14,883 nucleotides of DNA from Spirochaetaceae bacterium UBA6243 (GCA_002441395.1 DJVZ01000046.1:1-14883), one strand, 5' to 3'; shown: positions 1-7,320, counted from the stretch's first letter. Numbers and translations: made by a program. The notes: generated by a model not told the origin, from the sequence alone.

Positions 1-719
1 TCGACCCGGGCGAAGGCCACTTTTCCTGCCTCTATCATTCTGTCGAGTGCATACGTATGGTAATACTCGCCCGAACCATGATGAGTCCAGCCTTCCTCAA
101 GCCATGCAAAGAATTCCGGTGTATACAGATAGCGCCCGATCGAAACCTCGTGGCTGGGCTCGGCGCCTACCGCGGGCTTTTCCACGAATCCCCGCACGCC
201 CATCCCGTCCGCCGCGGGATCGACGACACCGTAGCGCGACACATCTCCCGGCTCGAAAATTGTCGCCAGCACGCACTTCGCCGTACGCTCGTAGACGTCG
301 ATGAGCTGGCGCGCCAGAGGCTTCGGTCCGAGCACGATATCATCGGGGTAGGCGACCACGCAGGGCTCTCCGCCGAGCAAATGGCTGACCTGCATGAGCG
401 CGTGCCCCGTGCCTTTCATCTCCGCCTGGCGTACGAACGAAACGCACGCGGAAAAAGGCCGGATTTTTTCAAGCCTGTCCCCGCGCCCTTCGCGTTTGAA
501 AAGCTCCTCGAGCTCGATCTCGCGATCGAAATAATCTTCGAGGGCTTTTTTGCGCCTGCTTGAAATAACGATAATATCAGTAATTCCTGAATCAACAAAT
601 TCCTGGGCGATGTACGCGATGCTCGGCGTGACACCGATGGGCAAAAGTTCCTTGGGAACAGTCTTCGTAACGGGCAAGAAACGGGTGCCATAGCCGGCCG
701 CGACGATGATTCCTTTCAT
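1..719 (-). CDS. galU: UTP-glucose-1-phosphate uridylyltransferase, partial (3' end outside window)
   Basis: Makes UDP-glucose from UTP and glucose-1-phosphate in the cytoplasm, supplying glycan and glycolipid synthesis. The N-terminus carries the nucleotidyltransferase signature: a glycine-rich GYGTRFLP loop at residues 9-16, followed by TK and the PKELLPI segment at 22-28. Further on are KGTGHAL (102-108, the GalU KGLGHA motif), a YPDD metal/nucleotide loop (124-127) and FVEKP (178-182) with the conserved lysine. About 239 residues are present of a family length near 280-300, so the C-terminus lies before base 1. The start is the ATG at 719-717, directly in front of the glycine-rich loop; no good Shine-Dalgarno precedes it. 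It is divergent from the MFS gene. The GEYYHTYAL segment (217-225) replaces the EIQLTDA stretch of enterobacterial GalU, so a related sugar-nucleotide specificity is possible. Confidence 0.88.
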   Translation of the reverse strand, partial: MKGIIVAAGYGTRFLPVTKTVPKELLPIGVTPSIAYIAQEFVDSGITDIIVISSRRKKALEDYFDREIELEELFKREGRGDRLEKIRPFSACVSFVRQAEMKGTGHALMQVSHLLGGEPCVVAYPDDIVLGPKPLARQLIDVYERTAKCVLATIFEPGDVSRYGVVDPAADGMGVRGFVEKPAVGAEPSHEVSIGRYLYTPEFFAWLEEGWTHHGSGEYYHTYALDRMIEAGKVAFARV

Positions 720-726
720 GGGGGCT

Positions 727-755
727 ATTGTAATTGGTGGACGAGCCTTATGCAA
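727..755 (-). promoter_or_regulatory. Putative sigma70 promoter of galU, near-leaderless
   Basis: On the minus strand TTGCAT (755-750) and TACAAT (732-727) are separated by 17 bases. The -10 matches the consensus at 5 of 6 positions and the -35 at 3 of 6. Only seven bases, mostly C, separate the -10 from the galU ATG, so transcription would begin at or next to the start codon. That fits the lack of a Shine-Dalgarno. Moderate to low confidence because the -35 is weak. Confidence 0.4.
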
Positions 756-846
756 TTCCAAAATGATGGCGGAAAAGCGCGCTTTCGATGAAGATGGGCA
801 TCTCCAAAGCCCGTACGCTCAGACGGTCGTCCAAAAGGGCATGTCC

Positions 847-874
847 TTGACCAGCATCCACAAAACCATATAAC
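847..874 (+). promoter_or_regulatory. Putative sigma70 promoter of the MFS gene
   Basis: TTGACC (847-852) and TATAAC (869-874) lie 16 bases apart and each matches its consensus at 5 of 6 positions. The predicted start of transcription is about 881-882, only about five bases before the ATG at 887. No Shine-Dalgarno can be seen, so the message would be effectively leaderless. Confidence 0.55.
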
Positions 875-886
875 GTTAACTCCCCT

Positions 887-2140
887 ATGCGCCCCATACA
901 GAGATATTTCAACGCGTATCGCGGACTTCCCTCCTCTCTCTACGTTCTTTTTGGCGCAACCGTCATAAATTCCGTAGGAATGTTCGTTTTTCCATTTCTG
1001 ACGCTGTACCTCACGGGTCGGCTTGGCATGAGCCAGAAAGAAGCGGGCCTTTTTATCATGATCGTCAATTTCGCCTATATCCCCGCGAATTTTATCGGCG
1101 GGAAAATTGCGGATACGTTCGGGCGCAAAAAACTCATGGTCACGGCGCAAGTGCTGTCGGGGCTGTGCTATATTCCCTGCGGTTTCCCGGGCATAGGAGG
1201 GAATGTGCGGTGGTTTCTGCTGGCGAGTGTATTCTTCGACGGGCTGACCGACCCTGCGCGCACCGCCATGATGACTGACCTGACCACCCCCGAAACCCGG
1301 CGCCCCGCGTTTTCACTCACCTATCTCGGGCATAATCTGGGCTTTGCGGTCGGCATGATGATCGCGGGTTTTCTTTTCGAGAAAGCGACATCCTGGCTCT
1401 TCTGGGGCAACGCGATCGCGATTCTTGCCGCGATCAGCCTCGTCGCGCTCAAAGTTCCCGAAACCAAGCCGACAAACGAGCAGGTCGAGGCGAGTTTTGG
1501 CTCCGGGCGGGAGGATGAGGGACATCGCGGGAACATCGTGCAGGCGCTGCTTTCAAGACCGTATTTGATCATATTCACGGTGCTGACCGGGTTGTACGGA
1601 TTTGTGTACGCCCAGCACCGCTTCATTCTGCCGCTCCAAACGAAGGAATTTTTCGGAATGCGGGGCTCGGTGATCTATGGTACTCTGATGACGCTGAACG
1701 CGACGATGGTCATTGTGCTCTCGACGCCGATCATGACGCTCACACAGCACTGGAAGCCCATCAACGCCGTGGCGCTCGCCGGGCTCCTGTTCGGGCTGGG
1801 ATTCGGGCTCATCGGGCTTGCGCCTTCCGTTCCGCTCATGTATATCACGACCGCCATCTGGACGCTCGGGGAGATCGTCAACGCGACAAACGAAGGAACC
1901 TATGTCGCGAATCACACGCCCATATCGCACCGCGCCAGGTTTCAGGCCATGCTGCCCCTGCTCGGCGGATTCGGATGGAGCATAAGCCCGCCCCTCGTCG
2001 GCGCATTCACCGACCGCTTCGGCCTGAGAACGGCATGGCCCTTCCTTGGAGGAATTGCCGTCATCGCAAGTATCGCCATCTGGTGTTTGGGAATCATAGA
2101 GAGAAGGCCCACACGAAAGGAGAACGCAGCAACAGACTAA
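887..2140 (+). CDS. MFS transporter (drug/metabolite efflux type)
   Basis: A 417-residue inner-membrane protein with about twelve hydrophobic helices in two halves joined by a charged loop near residues 190-220, the usual major facilitator layout and length. The loop after helix 2 holds MFS motif A, GGKIADTFGRKK at 71-82, with the conserved Asp and Arg-Lys pair. It most resembles the 12-helix proton antiporters of the drug-efflux class. The substrate cannot be told from sequence. ATG 887 is the only start before the first helix. It is divergent from galU across a 167-base region that holds promoters for both, and is followed by its own terminator, so it is probably transcribed alone. Confidence 0.85.
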   Translation: MRPIQRYFNAYRGLPSSLYVLFGATVINSVGMFVFPFLTLYLTGRLGMSQKEAGLFIMIVNFAYIPANFIGGKIADTFGRKKLMVTAQVLSGLCYIPCGFPGIGGNVRWFLLASVFFDGLTDPARTAMMTDLTTPETRRPAFSLTYLGHNLGFAVGMMIAGFLFEKATSWLFWGNAIAILAAISLVALKVPETKPTNEQVEASFGSGREDEGHRGNIVQALLSRPYLIIFTVLTGLYGFVYAQHRFILPLQTKEFFGMRGSVIYGTLMTLNATMVIVLSTPIMTLTQHWKPINAVALAGLLFGLGFGLIGLAPSVPLMYITTAIWTLGEIVNATNEGTYVANHTPISHRARFQAMLPLLGGFGWSISPPLVGAFTDRFGLRTAWPFLGGIAVIASIAIWCLGIIERRPTRKENAATD

Positions 2141-2220
2141 GCCCTCTCGCGCAGCGCAAAGCGTGCGGCGGGTGTAAGCCCTCCAGCCTCTTGTGAGGCC
2201 GATGAAAATCGCTGTGCGGG

Positions 2221-2260
2221 TACGCATTGCATTCTTGAAAGAATGGGCGTATTCTTTTTT
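2221..2260 (+). terminator. Rho-independent terminator of the MFS gene
   Basis: Outer arms TACGC (2221-2225) and GCGTA (2247-2251) enclose an inner 6-bp hairpin, CATTCT/AGAATG, with a TGAA loop (2230-2245). The T-rich run TTCTTTTTT ends at 2260. A second 7-bp hairpin, GGTACTT/AAGTGCC, lies just after it, with six T's eight bases further on, and may act as backup. Confidence 0.65.
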
Positions 2261-2337
2261 AAGCATGGTACTTTTGAAGTGCCACACGCCCTTTTTTCAG
2301 AGGTCTGTTCTGCGGGCAAATAAAAAAGAGCGCTGGA

Positions 2338-2409
2338 TGGGCGATATTGGATTTGAACCAATGACTTCCACCGTGTGAAGGTGGCACTCTCCCACTGAGT
2401 TAATCGCCC
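2338..2409 (-). tRNA. tRNA-Val (anticodon CAC)
   Basis: The minus strand folds into a full cloverleaf. The acceptor arms GGGCGAT/ATCGCCC pair over 7 bp. The D-stem is ACTC/GAGT. The 5-bp anticodon stem CCACC/GGTGG has the loop TTCACAC, giving anticodon CAC, which reads the valine codon GUG. The variable loop has five bases, and the T-stem ATTGG/CCAAT carries a TTCAAAT loop. The discriminator is A (2338). The 3' CCA is not encoded: the next bases read TCC. Six T's at 2327-2322 follow ten bases downstream and may help termination, though only a tiny AGCGCT palindrome precedes them. Confidence 0.96.
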
Positions 2410-2429
2410 ACTCAGCACTCTCGAGCGGC

Positions 2430-2459
2430 ATCCTAGCAAAGGAGACCGCCGCATGTCAA
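2430..2459 (-). promoter_or_regulatory. sigma70 promoter of tRNA-Val
   Basis: A perfect -35 TTGACA (2459-2454) and a -10 TAGGAT (2435-2430) are 18 bases apart, with the -10 ending 20 bases before the mature tRNA 5' end. This strength is expected for a stable-RNA gene. Confidence 0.75.
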
Positions 2460-2483
2460 GGATAGAACAGAAAGAGGCTGAAT

Positions 2484-3137
2484 GTGAGAATCGATCACGT
2501 AGTACCTCGCGCAGAGCCCCTCGAACACGCATCGCACAACCGCCGCCTTCACTTTCGTTCTCCCGCTGAGGACCTGCGCATCGAGGTGACGCGAAAATCC
2601 CTGCATTTGTTGATTCTTTTCTGCATTCCATTGCTCGATATTTCGCCTACGCTGCCGATTGTGTGCCTACTGGCAGGGCTCCTCGTCTACTCAGTCAGCG
2701 AGTTGCTCAGACACCATGGCATCACTGTGCCGGTCATCGCACCCCTTACGGAGAGAGCCGCGCGCCGCCGCGATGGCAATCGGTTTGTGCTGGGGCCCGT
2801 GACTCTGGCACTTGGCGCAATGCTTGCTCTGCTCATTTTCGACCCGCTCCAGGCCAAAATCGCCATTCTTGCCCTGGGCATCGGCGACAGTTTTTCAAGT
2901 CTGATCGGAAAGTCCTTTGGACGCATTCCCATGCCGCTCTCCGATGGAAAGTCGGTGGAAGGTTCGCTTTTCTGCTTCGCGACCGTGCTGCTGGCAGTAT
3001 TTTTGCTCACCGGCAGATTCATTCCCGCATGTGTCATCGCATTGACAACCGCGCTCGTAGAATTCTGGCCTACCAAGGACTGGGACAATGTCCTCATTCC
3101 CCTCGCCGCGGGCGTCGTTGCTTCGCTCGTGATATAA
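2484..3137 (+). CDS. Phytol/dolichol kinase-family CTP-dependent membrane kinase
   Basis: A 217-residue polytopic membrane protein of the phytol kinase/dolichol kinase/CDP-diglyceride synthase-like family, which phosphorylates polyprenols or similar lipid alcohols using CTP. Family landmarks run in order: E34-x2-RK-x2-H41 before the first helix; a gly-pro LGP patch near 103-105; GDSFSSLIGKSFG (134-146) followed by GKSVEGS (155-161); and a final E193 with WDNVLIP (200-206). The substrate cannot be told. The start is GTG 2484, six bases after AAAGAGG. An ATG at 2482 is immediately closed by TGA. The first 33 residues show no family similarity. The gene lies head-to-head with tRNA-Val and ends 15 bases before the convergent gene on the other strand. 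Confidence 0.75.
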   Translation: MRIDHVVPRAEPLEHASHNRRLHFRSPAEDLRIEVTRKSLHLLILFCIPLLDISPTLPIVCLLAGLLVYSVSELLRHHGITVPVIAPLTERAARRRDGNRFVLGPVTLALGAMLALLIFDPLQAKIAILALGIGDSFSSLIGKSFGRIPMPLSDGKSVEGSLFCFATVLLAVFLLTGRFIPACVIALTTALVEFWPTKDWDNVLIPLAAGVVASLVI

Positions 3138-3152
3138 TTCTTTCTAATATAA

Positions 3153-3980
3153 TTATTTCCAAATATATATCTTATGAAGCCTTTCGGTGGCCACCAACAC
3201 ACAGAGTACAAAAAAGAGAGCGACACCCATCCCCCCCACCAAAGACCGCGCATCCCAAAGCCATACCCACGCACTTGCCGCGGCCGTCAGTCCAATGCCG
3301 GCATATGCGTAGGACATATCCTCTTTCAGTCTTGCCGCGACAAAATAATCCACACAATTGATCACTATGAGTGATGTCGTCACAATCATCGTGATATTCC
3401 GATATCCCGCTTGCAGCATAAACGAAGACTGGAAACGATCAATGCTGATGGGCATGAGCATCGCAAGCATCGTCCCAAAGAGCAGGGCAAGCAGAGCACC
3501 TGTCTGCGGCCGCTCATGCCCTATTCCTACCGCGTACAATCCCGAGATAAAAAGCAAAATAAGCCCTGTAAATCTCCCCCCGTACACCACCCGCGTCAAT
3601 GATACAAGCGATCCAATTGATGTGCTCCGCTGCGCGATGACGAGCATCAGAAGCCGCAGCGTTTCGACATCGACCAGAAAAACCCACAGTGCGATCAAAT
3701 ATACTTCCGCAGAGACTGTCTTCTGGAAGGTGAAGAGCACCACCATGAGTACGGCGCTCACTCCCAATGCCAAAACGCACATTTCCAGCGCCGCGGCCAG
3801 CTGAATGCCTACCGGCTTTCCAAAGAAAAAATACTCGGTGTAGAGACGCGTGTCTGCGAGAAAAAAGGGAAGCCGTTTGTCAGTCCCGATCCGAGTGGCG
3901 AGCACTATTGTGCCAAGAAGCATTACCAGACTCAAGCTCGACAGAATCCAATAGGTCAATCGGAAATTTCGCGTTGTCAC
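3153..3980 (-). CDS. Unrecognised membrane protein, about eight helices
   Basis: I do not recognise a family. Hydrophobic stretches near residues 10-30, 58-84, 92-112, 135-153, 160-181, 195-216, 224-242 and 247-269 suggest about eight transmembrane helices. Charged residues are sparse, apart from an RxxT/RV loop around 120-135 and an Arg-Leu-Lys-Glu-Asp loop near 218-222. No catalytic motif is evident. The longest frame begins with an ATG at 3986-3984, but AGGA ends just one base before it. The GTG two codons later (3980-3978) sits seven bases after AGGA and is the better start, giving 275 residues. The gene is divergent from proS and convergent, 15 bases away, with the lipid kinase gene. The short AT-rich gap between them has no hairpin. 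Confidence 0.6.
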   Translation of the reverse strand: MTTRNFRLTYWILSSLSLVMLLGTIVLATRIGTDKRLPFFLADTRLYTEYFFFGKPVGIQLAAALEMCVLALGVSAVLMVVLFTFQKTVSAEVYLIALWVFLVDVETLRLLMLVIAQRSTSIGSLVSLTRVVYGGRFTGLILLFISGLYAVGIGHERPQTGALLALLFGTMLAMLMPISIDRFQSSFMLQAGYRNITMIVTTSLIVINCVDYFVAARLKEDMSYAYAGIGLTAAASAWVWLWDARSLVGGMGVALFFVLCVLVATERLHKIYIWK

Positions 3981-4006
3981 AGCCATATCCTACTTCATTA
4001 TGGCGA

Positions 4007-4035
4007 TTGATTGAAGCATCGCTTTTTACTATAGT
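4007..4035 (+). promoter_or_regulatory. Putative sigma70 promoter of proS
   Basis: TTGATT (4007-4012), then 17 bases, then TATAGT (4030-4035). The predicted leader is about 26 bases and carries an AGAGGT ribosome-binding site (4055-4060) seven bases before the ATG. Confidence 0.55.
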
Positions 4036-4067
4036 ATGGCGAATTCCCGTGATCAGAGGTATGACAG

Positions 4068-5525
4068 ATGGCAGAAAAAATCACACCGCGCGAAGTCGAT
4101 TATTCACAATGGTACATCGACATCATCCTGAACGCGAAACTGGCGGACTATTCGCCCGTCAAAGGCACTATGGTGATACGTCCGCGCGGCTACGCGATCT
4201 GGGAAAAAATCCGTGACGAATTCGATCGGCGATTCAAAGAGACCGGTCATGAAAATGCCTATTTCCCTCTCCTCATCCCAATGAGCTTTCTCGAAAAAGA
4301 GGCCGAGCATGTCGAAGGCTTCGCGCCTGAACTCGCCGTGGTGACCTACGGCGGTGGCGAAAAGCTGGAAGAGCCCTACTGCATCCGTCCCACAAGCGAG
4401 ACCATCATCTGGGCCATGTACCGCAACTGGATTCAGTCATGGCGCGATCTGCCCCTGCTCATCAATCAGTGGGCAAATGTAGTGCGCTGGGAAAAGCGCA
4501 CGCGCCTTTTTCTGCGCACGTCTGAATTTCTCTGGCAGGAAGGACATACCGCCCACGAGACTGAAAAAGAGGCACGCGAGGAGACCTTGCGCATGCTCGA
4601 AGTATACCGCGACGTGACCGAGCGCTACCTTGCGGTGCCTGTGGTGGCCGGCATGAAGAGCGAGAGCGAAAAATTCGCCGGCGCGGTCGACACTTACACC
4701 ATCGAAGCGATGATGCAGGACAAAAAGGCGCTGCAAGCGGGCACGAGCCACTTCCTGGGCCAGAACTTCGCCCACGCCTTCGACGTGCAGTTCCAGAACA
4801 GGCAGGGCGAGCTCGACTATGTGTGGGCGACGAGCTGGGGTGTGTCCACGCGACTCGTCGGGGCGGTCATCATGACGCATTCGGACGATAAGGGTCTCGT
4901 ATTGCCACCGACGCTCTCACCTGAAGACGCGGTGATCATTCCCATTTACCGCAATGACACGAAGGCCGCGGTGTCAGCCTATGCCGAAAAGCTTCAGGCC
5001 GGGCTCAAGGCCGCGGGTTTCAAGACCGTACTCGACGCCGATGACTCTTCGAGCCCCGGCTGGAAATTCGCGGAATGGGAGCTGCGCGGCACACCGGTGC
5101 GCATCGAAATCGGGCCCCGCGACATGCAGTCGAATCAAGTTGTCATGGTGCGGAGAGATACCGGCGAAAAGCTCTCCGTCCCCGTGGGCGAAGTGCCCGC
5201 GAGGCTCAAGGAGCTGCAGACGCTCATCCAGCATTCGCTGTTTGAGCGCGCCAAAGCCTTCCGGGACGAAAACACCGTGCCGGTCTCCAGCCTGGACGAG
5301 CTCATCTCGTTTTTCGGCGTCGAAACCGCGGGCACGACGGGCGCAAAAGGCGGTTTCGCGGAGGCACTGTGGTGCGGCTCCGCCGAATGCGAGGCGTCCC
5401 TCAAGGAAAAAACAAAAGCGACGCTGCGATGCCTGCCGCTCGGCAGACAGGAACACGTCGAAGGAAAATGCGCGATCTGCGGCGCACCGGCCAGGTACCG
5501 CGCCATTTTCGCACGCAATTATTAA
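4068..5525 (+). CDS. proS: Prolyl-tRNA synthetase, short archaeal/eukaryotic type
   Basis: A cytoplasmic class II synthetase that charges tRNA-Pro. At 485 residues it is the short (type 3-like) form: it lacks the roughly 180-residue editing insertion that standard bacterial enzymes carry between motifs 2 and 3. It has RPTSE (107-111, proline-binding TxE), the motif 2 region WEKRTRLFLRTSEFLWQEGH (141-160), and the motif 3 region GVSTRLVGAVIMTHSDDKG (258-276) with the invariant Arg. An anticodon-binding domain follows (about 285-400). The C-terminal domain carries C436, C441, C468 and C471, spaced like the zinc-binding end of archaeal ProRS, and ends in Tyr as many of these do. AGAGGT sits seven bases before ATG 4068. 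It ends at a strong terminator and is probably monocistronic. Confidence 0.96.
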   Translation: MAEKITPREVDYSQWYIDIILNAKLADYSPVKGTMVIRPRGYAIWEKIRDEFDRRFKETGHENAYFPLLIPMSFLEKEAEHVEGFAPELAVVTYGGGEKLEEPYCIRPTSETIIWAMYRNWIQSWRDLPLLINQWANVVRWEKRTRLFLRTSEFLWQEGHTAHETEKEAREETLRMLEVYRDVTERYLAVPVVAGMKSESEKFAGAVDTYTIEAMMQDKKALQAGTSHFLGQNFAHAFDVQFQNRQGELDYVWATSWGVSTRLVGAVIMTHSDDKGLVLPPTLSPEDAVIIPIYRNDTKAAVSAYAEKLQAGLKAAGFKTVLDADDSSSPGWKFAEWELRGTPVRIEIGPRDMQSNQVVMVRRDTGEKLSVPVGEVPARLKELQTLIQHSLFERAKAFRDENTVPVSSLDELISFFGVETAGTTGAKGGFAEALWCGSAECEASLKEKTKATLRCLPLGRQEHVEGKCAICGAPARYRAIFARNY

Positions 5526-5528
5526 AAA

Positions 5529-5563
5529 GAAAGCGCGGCCGGGAAAATGCCGGCCGCGCTTTC
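5529..5563. terminator. Bidirectional Rho-independent terminator
   Basis: A 14-bp perfect stem, GAAAGCGCGGCCGG paired with its complement, has a 7-base loop. Five A's flank it on the left, giving a T5 tail for minus-strand transcripts (end of the stress cluster). TTTC/TTAT flanks the right, a weaker tail for proS. It sits between two convergent genes. Confidence 0.85.
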
Positions 5564-5583
5564 TTATGCCATACCTTTCTTAA

Positions 5584-5976
5584 TTACAGGCCACCGCTCG
5601 ACGAGCTTTCCCAAAGGTCCTGCACGAAAAGATTCACCGCAGTGTTCTGCGACGAGGCGAGCACAACCTGACTCTGCTCTCCGTTCGATGTGCCGATGCT
5701 CACGGCCGATGGCGCGGATGAGGAGCTCGACGACCACGACTCGATGAGCGCGACATCGCGCGAAGACTGACTGTGCCAGTAGATGCCGACCCAAAAACTC
5801 GCCGCGGCGGCAAGCGCCATTAGGGCCGCCGAAAGGGCAAAACGGCGCACTTTGCGCGGACGCTGCTCTGCTTCCTGGTACACGCGCGCAAAATCGGGAA
5901 AAGAGGGTGCCGAAGTCATAGCCACGTCTTTCAGCGCGACCTTGAGATCGATCGTTTTCTTTTCAGCTGAGCTCAT
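5584..5976 (-). CDS. Small single-pass membrane protein, possible anti-sigma partner
   Basis: A 130-residue protein with a charged cytoplasmic N-terminus (1-44), one hydrophobic helix (about 45-66, Ala-rich) and an extracytoplasmic tail rich in serine, including a run of six Ser at 82-87 and four Ser near 124-127. I recognise no domain. There is no HxxxCxxC zinc motif. Its start overlaps the end of the upstream sigma-factor gene by 14 bases, so the two are translationally coupled, which is typical of sigma/anti-sigma pairs. I infer a role in holding or regulating that sigma factor. It is last in the transcript, 20 bases from the terminator. Confidence 0.65.
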   Translation of the reverse strand: MSSAEKKTIDLKVALKDVAMTSAPSFPDFARVYQEAEQRPRKVRRFALSAALMALAAAASFWVGIYWHSQSSRDVALIESWSSSSSSAPSAVSIGTSNGEQSQVVLASSQNTAVNLFVQDLWESSSSGGL

Positions 5977-6640
5977 ATCCCATCTCCCTGAGCAACATGC
6001 CCAATTTATCCCGCGCGCGGAACAGCCTCGATTTCACCGTCCCCAAGGGCAGGTCATACATCGCCCCCAGCTCGGAAAGCCCCTTGCCCTCGACCTCATG
6101 AAGATAGAGCATCGAACGATCAACAGGTTCCAGCTTCTGCATGGCAATTGCGAGCAACTGGTTCGCTTCCTGCCTCAGCACGTTCGCTTCGCCCGACGCA
6201 TGAGGACTTTCCAATGAAAGCGACTCAAATTCTTCGACCTGCACATTGCGCGCATGATGGCGGGCGTGGGTGCGCATCACATCGGCGCTCGTCGTCCGGC
6301 AGATGCCGTAGAGATAACCGCCGAGAGGGCTCTCTTTTCGCCATCGCGGCAAAGCCTTGTATATCCGGATGAGCGATTCCTGGGCCGCCTCTTCGGCAAG
6401 CTCGGGATCGAACGCGACAAAGGCGGCGCAGTATCCGCGAATGCGATCCCACCAGCGCCACATGAGCCGCTCGAATGCCCCTTTGTCGCCCCTGGAGGCA
6501 TTGGCGGCCAGCTCGAGGTCGAGGGGGTCGTCTCCTGTCGCGGCAGATTTTGACGCGTCTTTGGGGGTGGCCGGCGTGAGAGGGCCGGATTCTTTCTTCT
6601 CTGCGCTCATTGTCCGCACCAATATTTCATCGCTGATCAT
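5963..6640 (-). CDS. ECF-type sigma-70 family RNA polymerase sigma factor (second)
   Basis: An extracytoplasmic-function sigma factor with only regions 2 and 4. Region 2 spans about 46-122 (GDKGAFERLM entry, EEAAQESLIRIYKALPRW as the -10 binding helix, then YLYGICRTTSADVMR). Region 4 spans about 162-217, with VKSRLFRARDKL in the -35 recognition helix. A roughly 40-residue low-complexity N-terminal extension precedes region 2. The start is uncertain: ATG 6640 has no Shine-Dalgarno, and the ATG at codon 11 (6610) has only a weak GGA. It lies 27 bases after the second Spy-like gene and overlaps the following small membrane gene, so it is co-transcribed with both. No GCAACC promoter of its own is visible; it would be driven from the promoters upstream of 7207. 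Confidence 0.88.
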   Translation of the reverse strand: MISDEILVRTMSAEKKESGPLTPATPKDASKSAATGDDPLDLELAANASRGDKGAFERLMWRWWDRIRGYCAAFVAFDPELAEEAAQESLIRIYKALPRWRKESPLGGYLYGICRTTSADVMRTHARHHARNVQVEEFESLSLESPHASGEANVLRQEANQLLAIAMQKLEPVDRSMLYLHEVEGKGLSELGAMYDLPLGTVKSRLFRARDKLGMLLREMGYELS

Positions 6641-6667
6641 AATATAATGCTTTTCAACCCCCGCGCC

Positions 6668-7207
6668 TTACATTATCCGCCGCAATATGATCAACAGTCT
6701 GCCATAGCGGTCCGCTTCCTGGGAACTGAAACCCTTTGCGCTGAAAGAATTTGAAAATTGGCCCATTTTTTCCGACATTCTGGCCTCCCGCACCAGGAAC
6801 AAAATCGACTGCCAGCGTTCCTCACCAAATATTTTGCGAATCGCCACTTGCCGCTCAATCTGAATTATCCTCACCGTCTTTTCGTACCCAAGGCTCTTCG
6901 ATATCGCATCTTCGATCGAATTCATGTCGGGATTGGGATCGAGCAGCATATTCGCGACTTGAGTCTGATAAATTCTGATTTCATTCTGGGCTTTCGCAAG
7001 TTCGATCTCCCGGGCGTCGAGGATCTTCTCAAGTTTGGCTAAATCTTCATCGGTAAGGTTCAGACTGCGAAACCATTCGCGCACCGCGCCGGGGCCCATA
7101 ACTCCCTGATTCCCCATCCCCATGCCCGGCCCCCCCTGTGCGCTCACAAAGGCGACACCGGCAATCAAAAACAGCAGGGCCAGCGTTTTGGCCCGATTCG
7201 ATTTCAT
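6668..7207 (-). CDS. Spy/CpxP-like secreted protein (second copy)
   Basis: A 179-residue secreted protein. The signal peptide (about 1-23, ending VSA-Q) is followed by a short Gly/Met-rich stretch and then a mostly helical domain from about 43. LTDEDLAKLEKIL (51-63) resembles the LTxxQ entry of Spy/CpxP periplasmic proteins, which sense or chaperone misfolded envelope proteins. The match is by layout and composition only; a heavy-metal-resistance (CnrR-like) relative is an alternative. GGAGGA sits five bases before ATG 7207. It follows a terminator, so it has its own promoters: an ECF-like one and an extended -10. It is followed at 27 bases by the second sigma factor gene. Confidence 0.65.
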   Translation of the reverse strand: MKSNRAKTLALLFLIAGVAFVSAQGGPGMGMGNQGVMGPGAVREWFRSLNLTDEDLAKLEKILDAREIELAKAQNEIRIYQTQVANMLLDPNPDMNSIEDAISKSLGYEKTVRIIQIERQVAIRKIFGEERWQSILFLVREARMSEKMGQFSNSFSAKGFSSQEADRYGRLLIILRRIM

Positions 7208-7234
7208 CAGAATCCTCCGATCTCTCTATTTATC

Positions 7235-7261
7235 TGTCGTGCATTGAAGCGTTTTGGTTGC
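7235..7261 (-). promoter_or_regulatory. ECF-like promoter motif, copy D (second Spy-like gene)
   Basis: GCAACC (7261-7256), 17 bases, GACA (7238-7235). The predicted RNA start near 7227 leaves about a 20-base leader holding the GGAGGA site. One of five copies of the same arrangement in the cluster. Confidence 0.65.
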
Positions 7262-7264
7262 AGA

Positions 7265-7273
7265 ATTATACCA
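7265..7273 (-). promoter_or_regulatory. Extended -10 promoter
   Basis: TGGTATAAT (7273-7265): a perfect TATAAT with the TGn extension and no good -35, as usual for extended -10 promoters. It lies between the terminator and ECF-like copy D, and would give the second Spy-like gene a basal housekeeping transcript. Confidence 0.6.
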
Positions 7274-7281
7274 CAATGACG

Positions 7282-7320
7282 GAAAAAAGAGCCGCTCGGC
7301 GTTGGCGCCCGGGCGGCTCT
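7282..7320 (-). terminator. Rho-independent terminator after the first Spy-like gene
   Basis: AGAGCCGC (7288-7295) pairs with GCGGCTCT (7313-7320) over 8 bp, with an inner GGCG/CGCC hairpin and tetraloop. On the minus strand six T's follow (7288-7283). It sits 27 bases after the stop codon and splits the cluster into two transcription units. Confidence 0.88.

Noticed and set aside
956..982. A sixth GCAACC, inside the MFS gene, as another ECF-like promoter
   Set aside because: The bases 17 further on are AATG, not G(T/A)(A/C)(T/A), and it is within coding sequence with no gene start behind it.
2141..2195. Repeated TAAGCCCTC pair as an attachment site or mobile-element end next to the tRNA
   Set aside because: The copies are only nine bases, about 30 bases apart, do not match the tRNA 3' end, and no integrase or transposase lies nearby.
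1553..2287. 244-codon minus-strand open frame opposite the MFS gene
   Set aside because: Arg/Gly/Asp-rich translation typical of the antisense of a GC-rich gene; the plus strand encodes a clear MFS protein.
2137..2631. 164-codon minus-strand open frame
   Set aside because: It runs through the tRNA gene, its promoter and the kinase gene start, and the translation is Arg/Ser-rich with no family resemblance.
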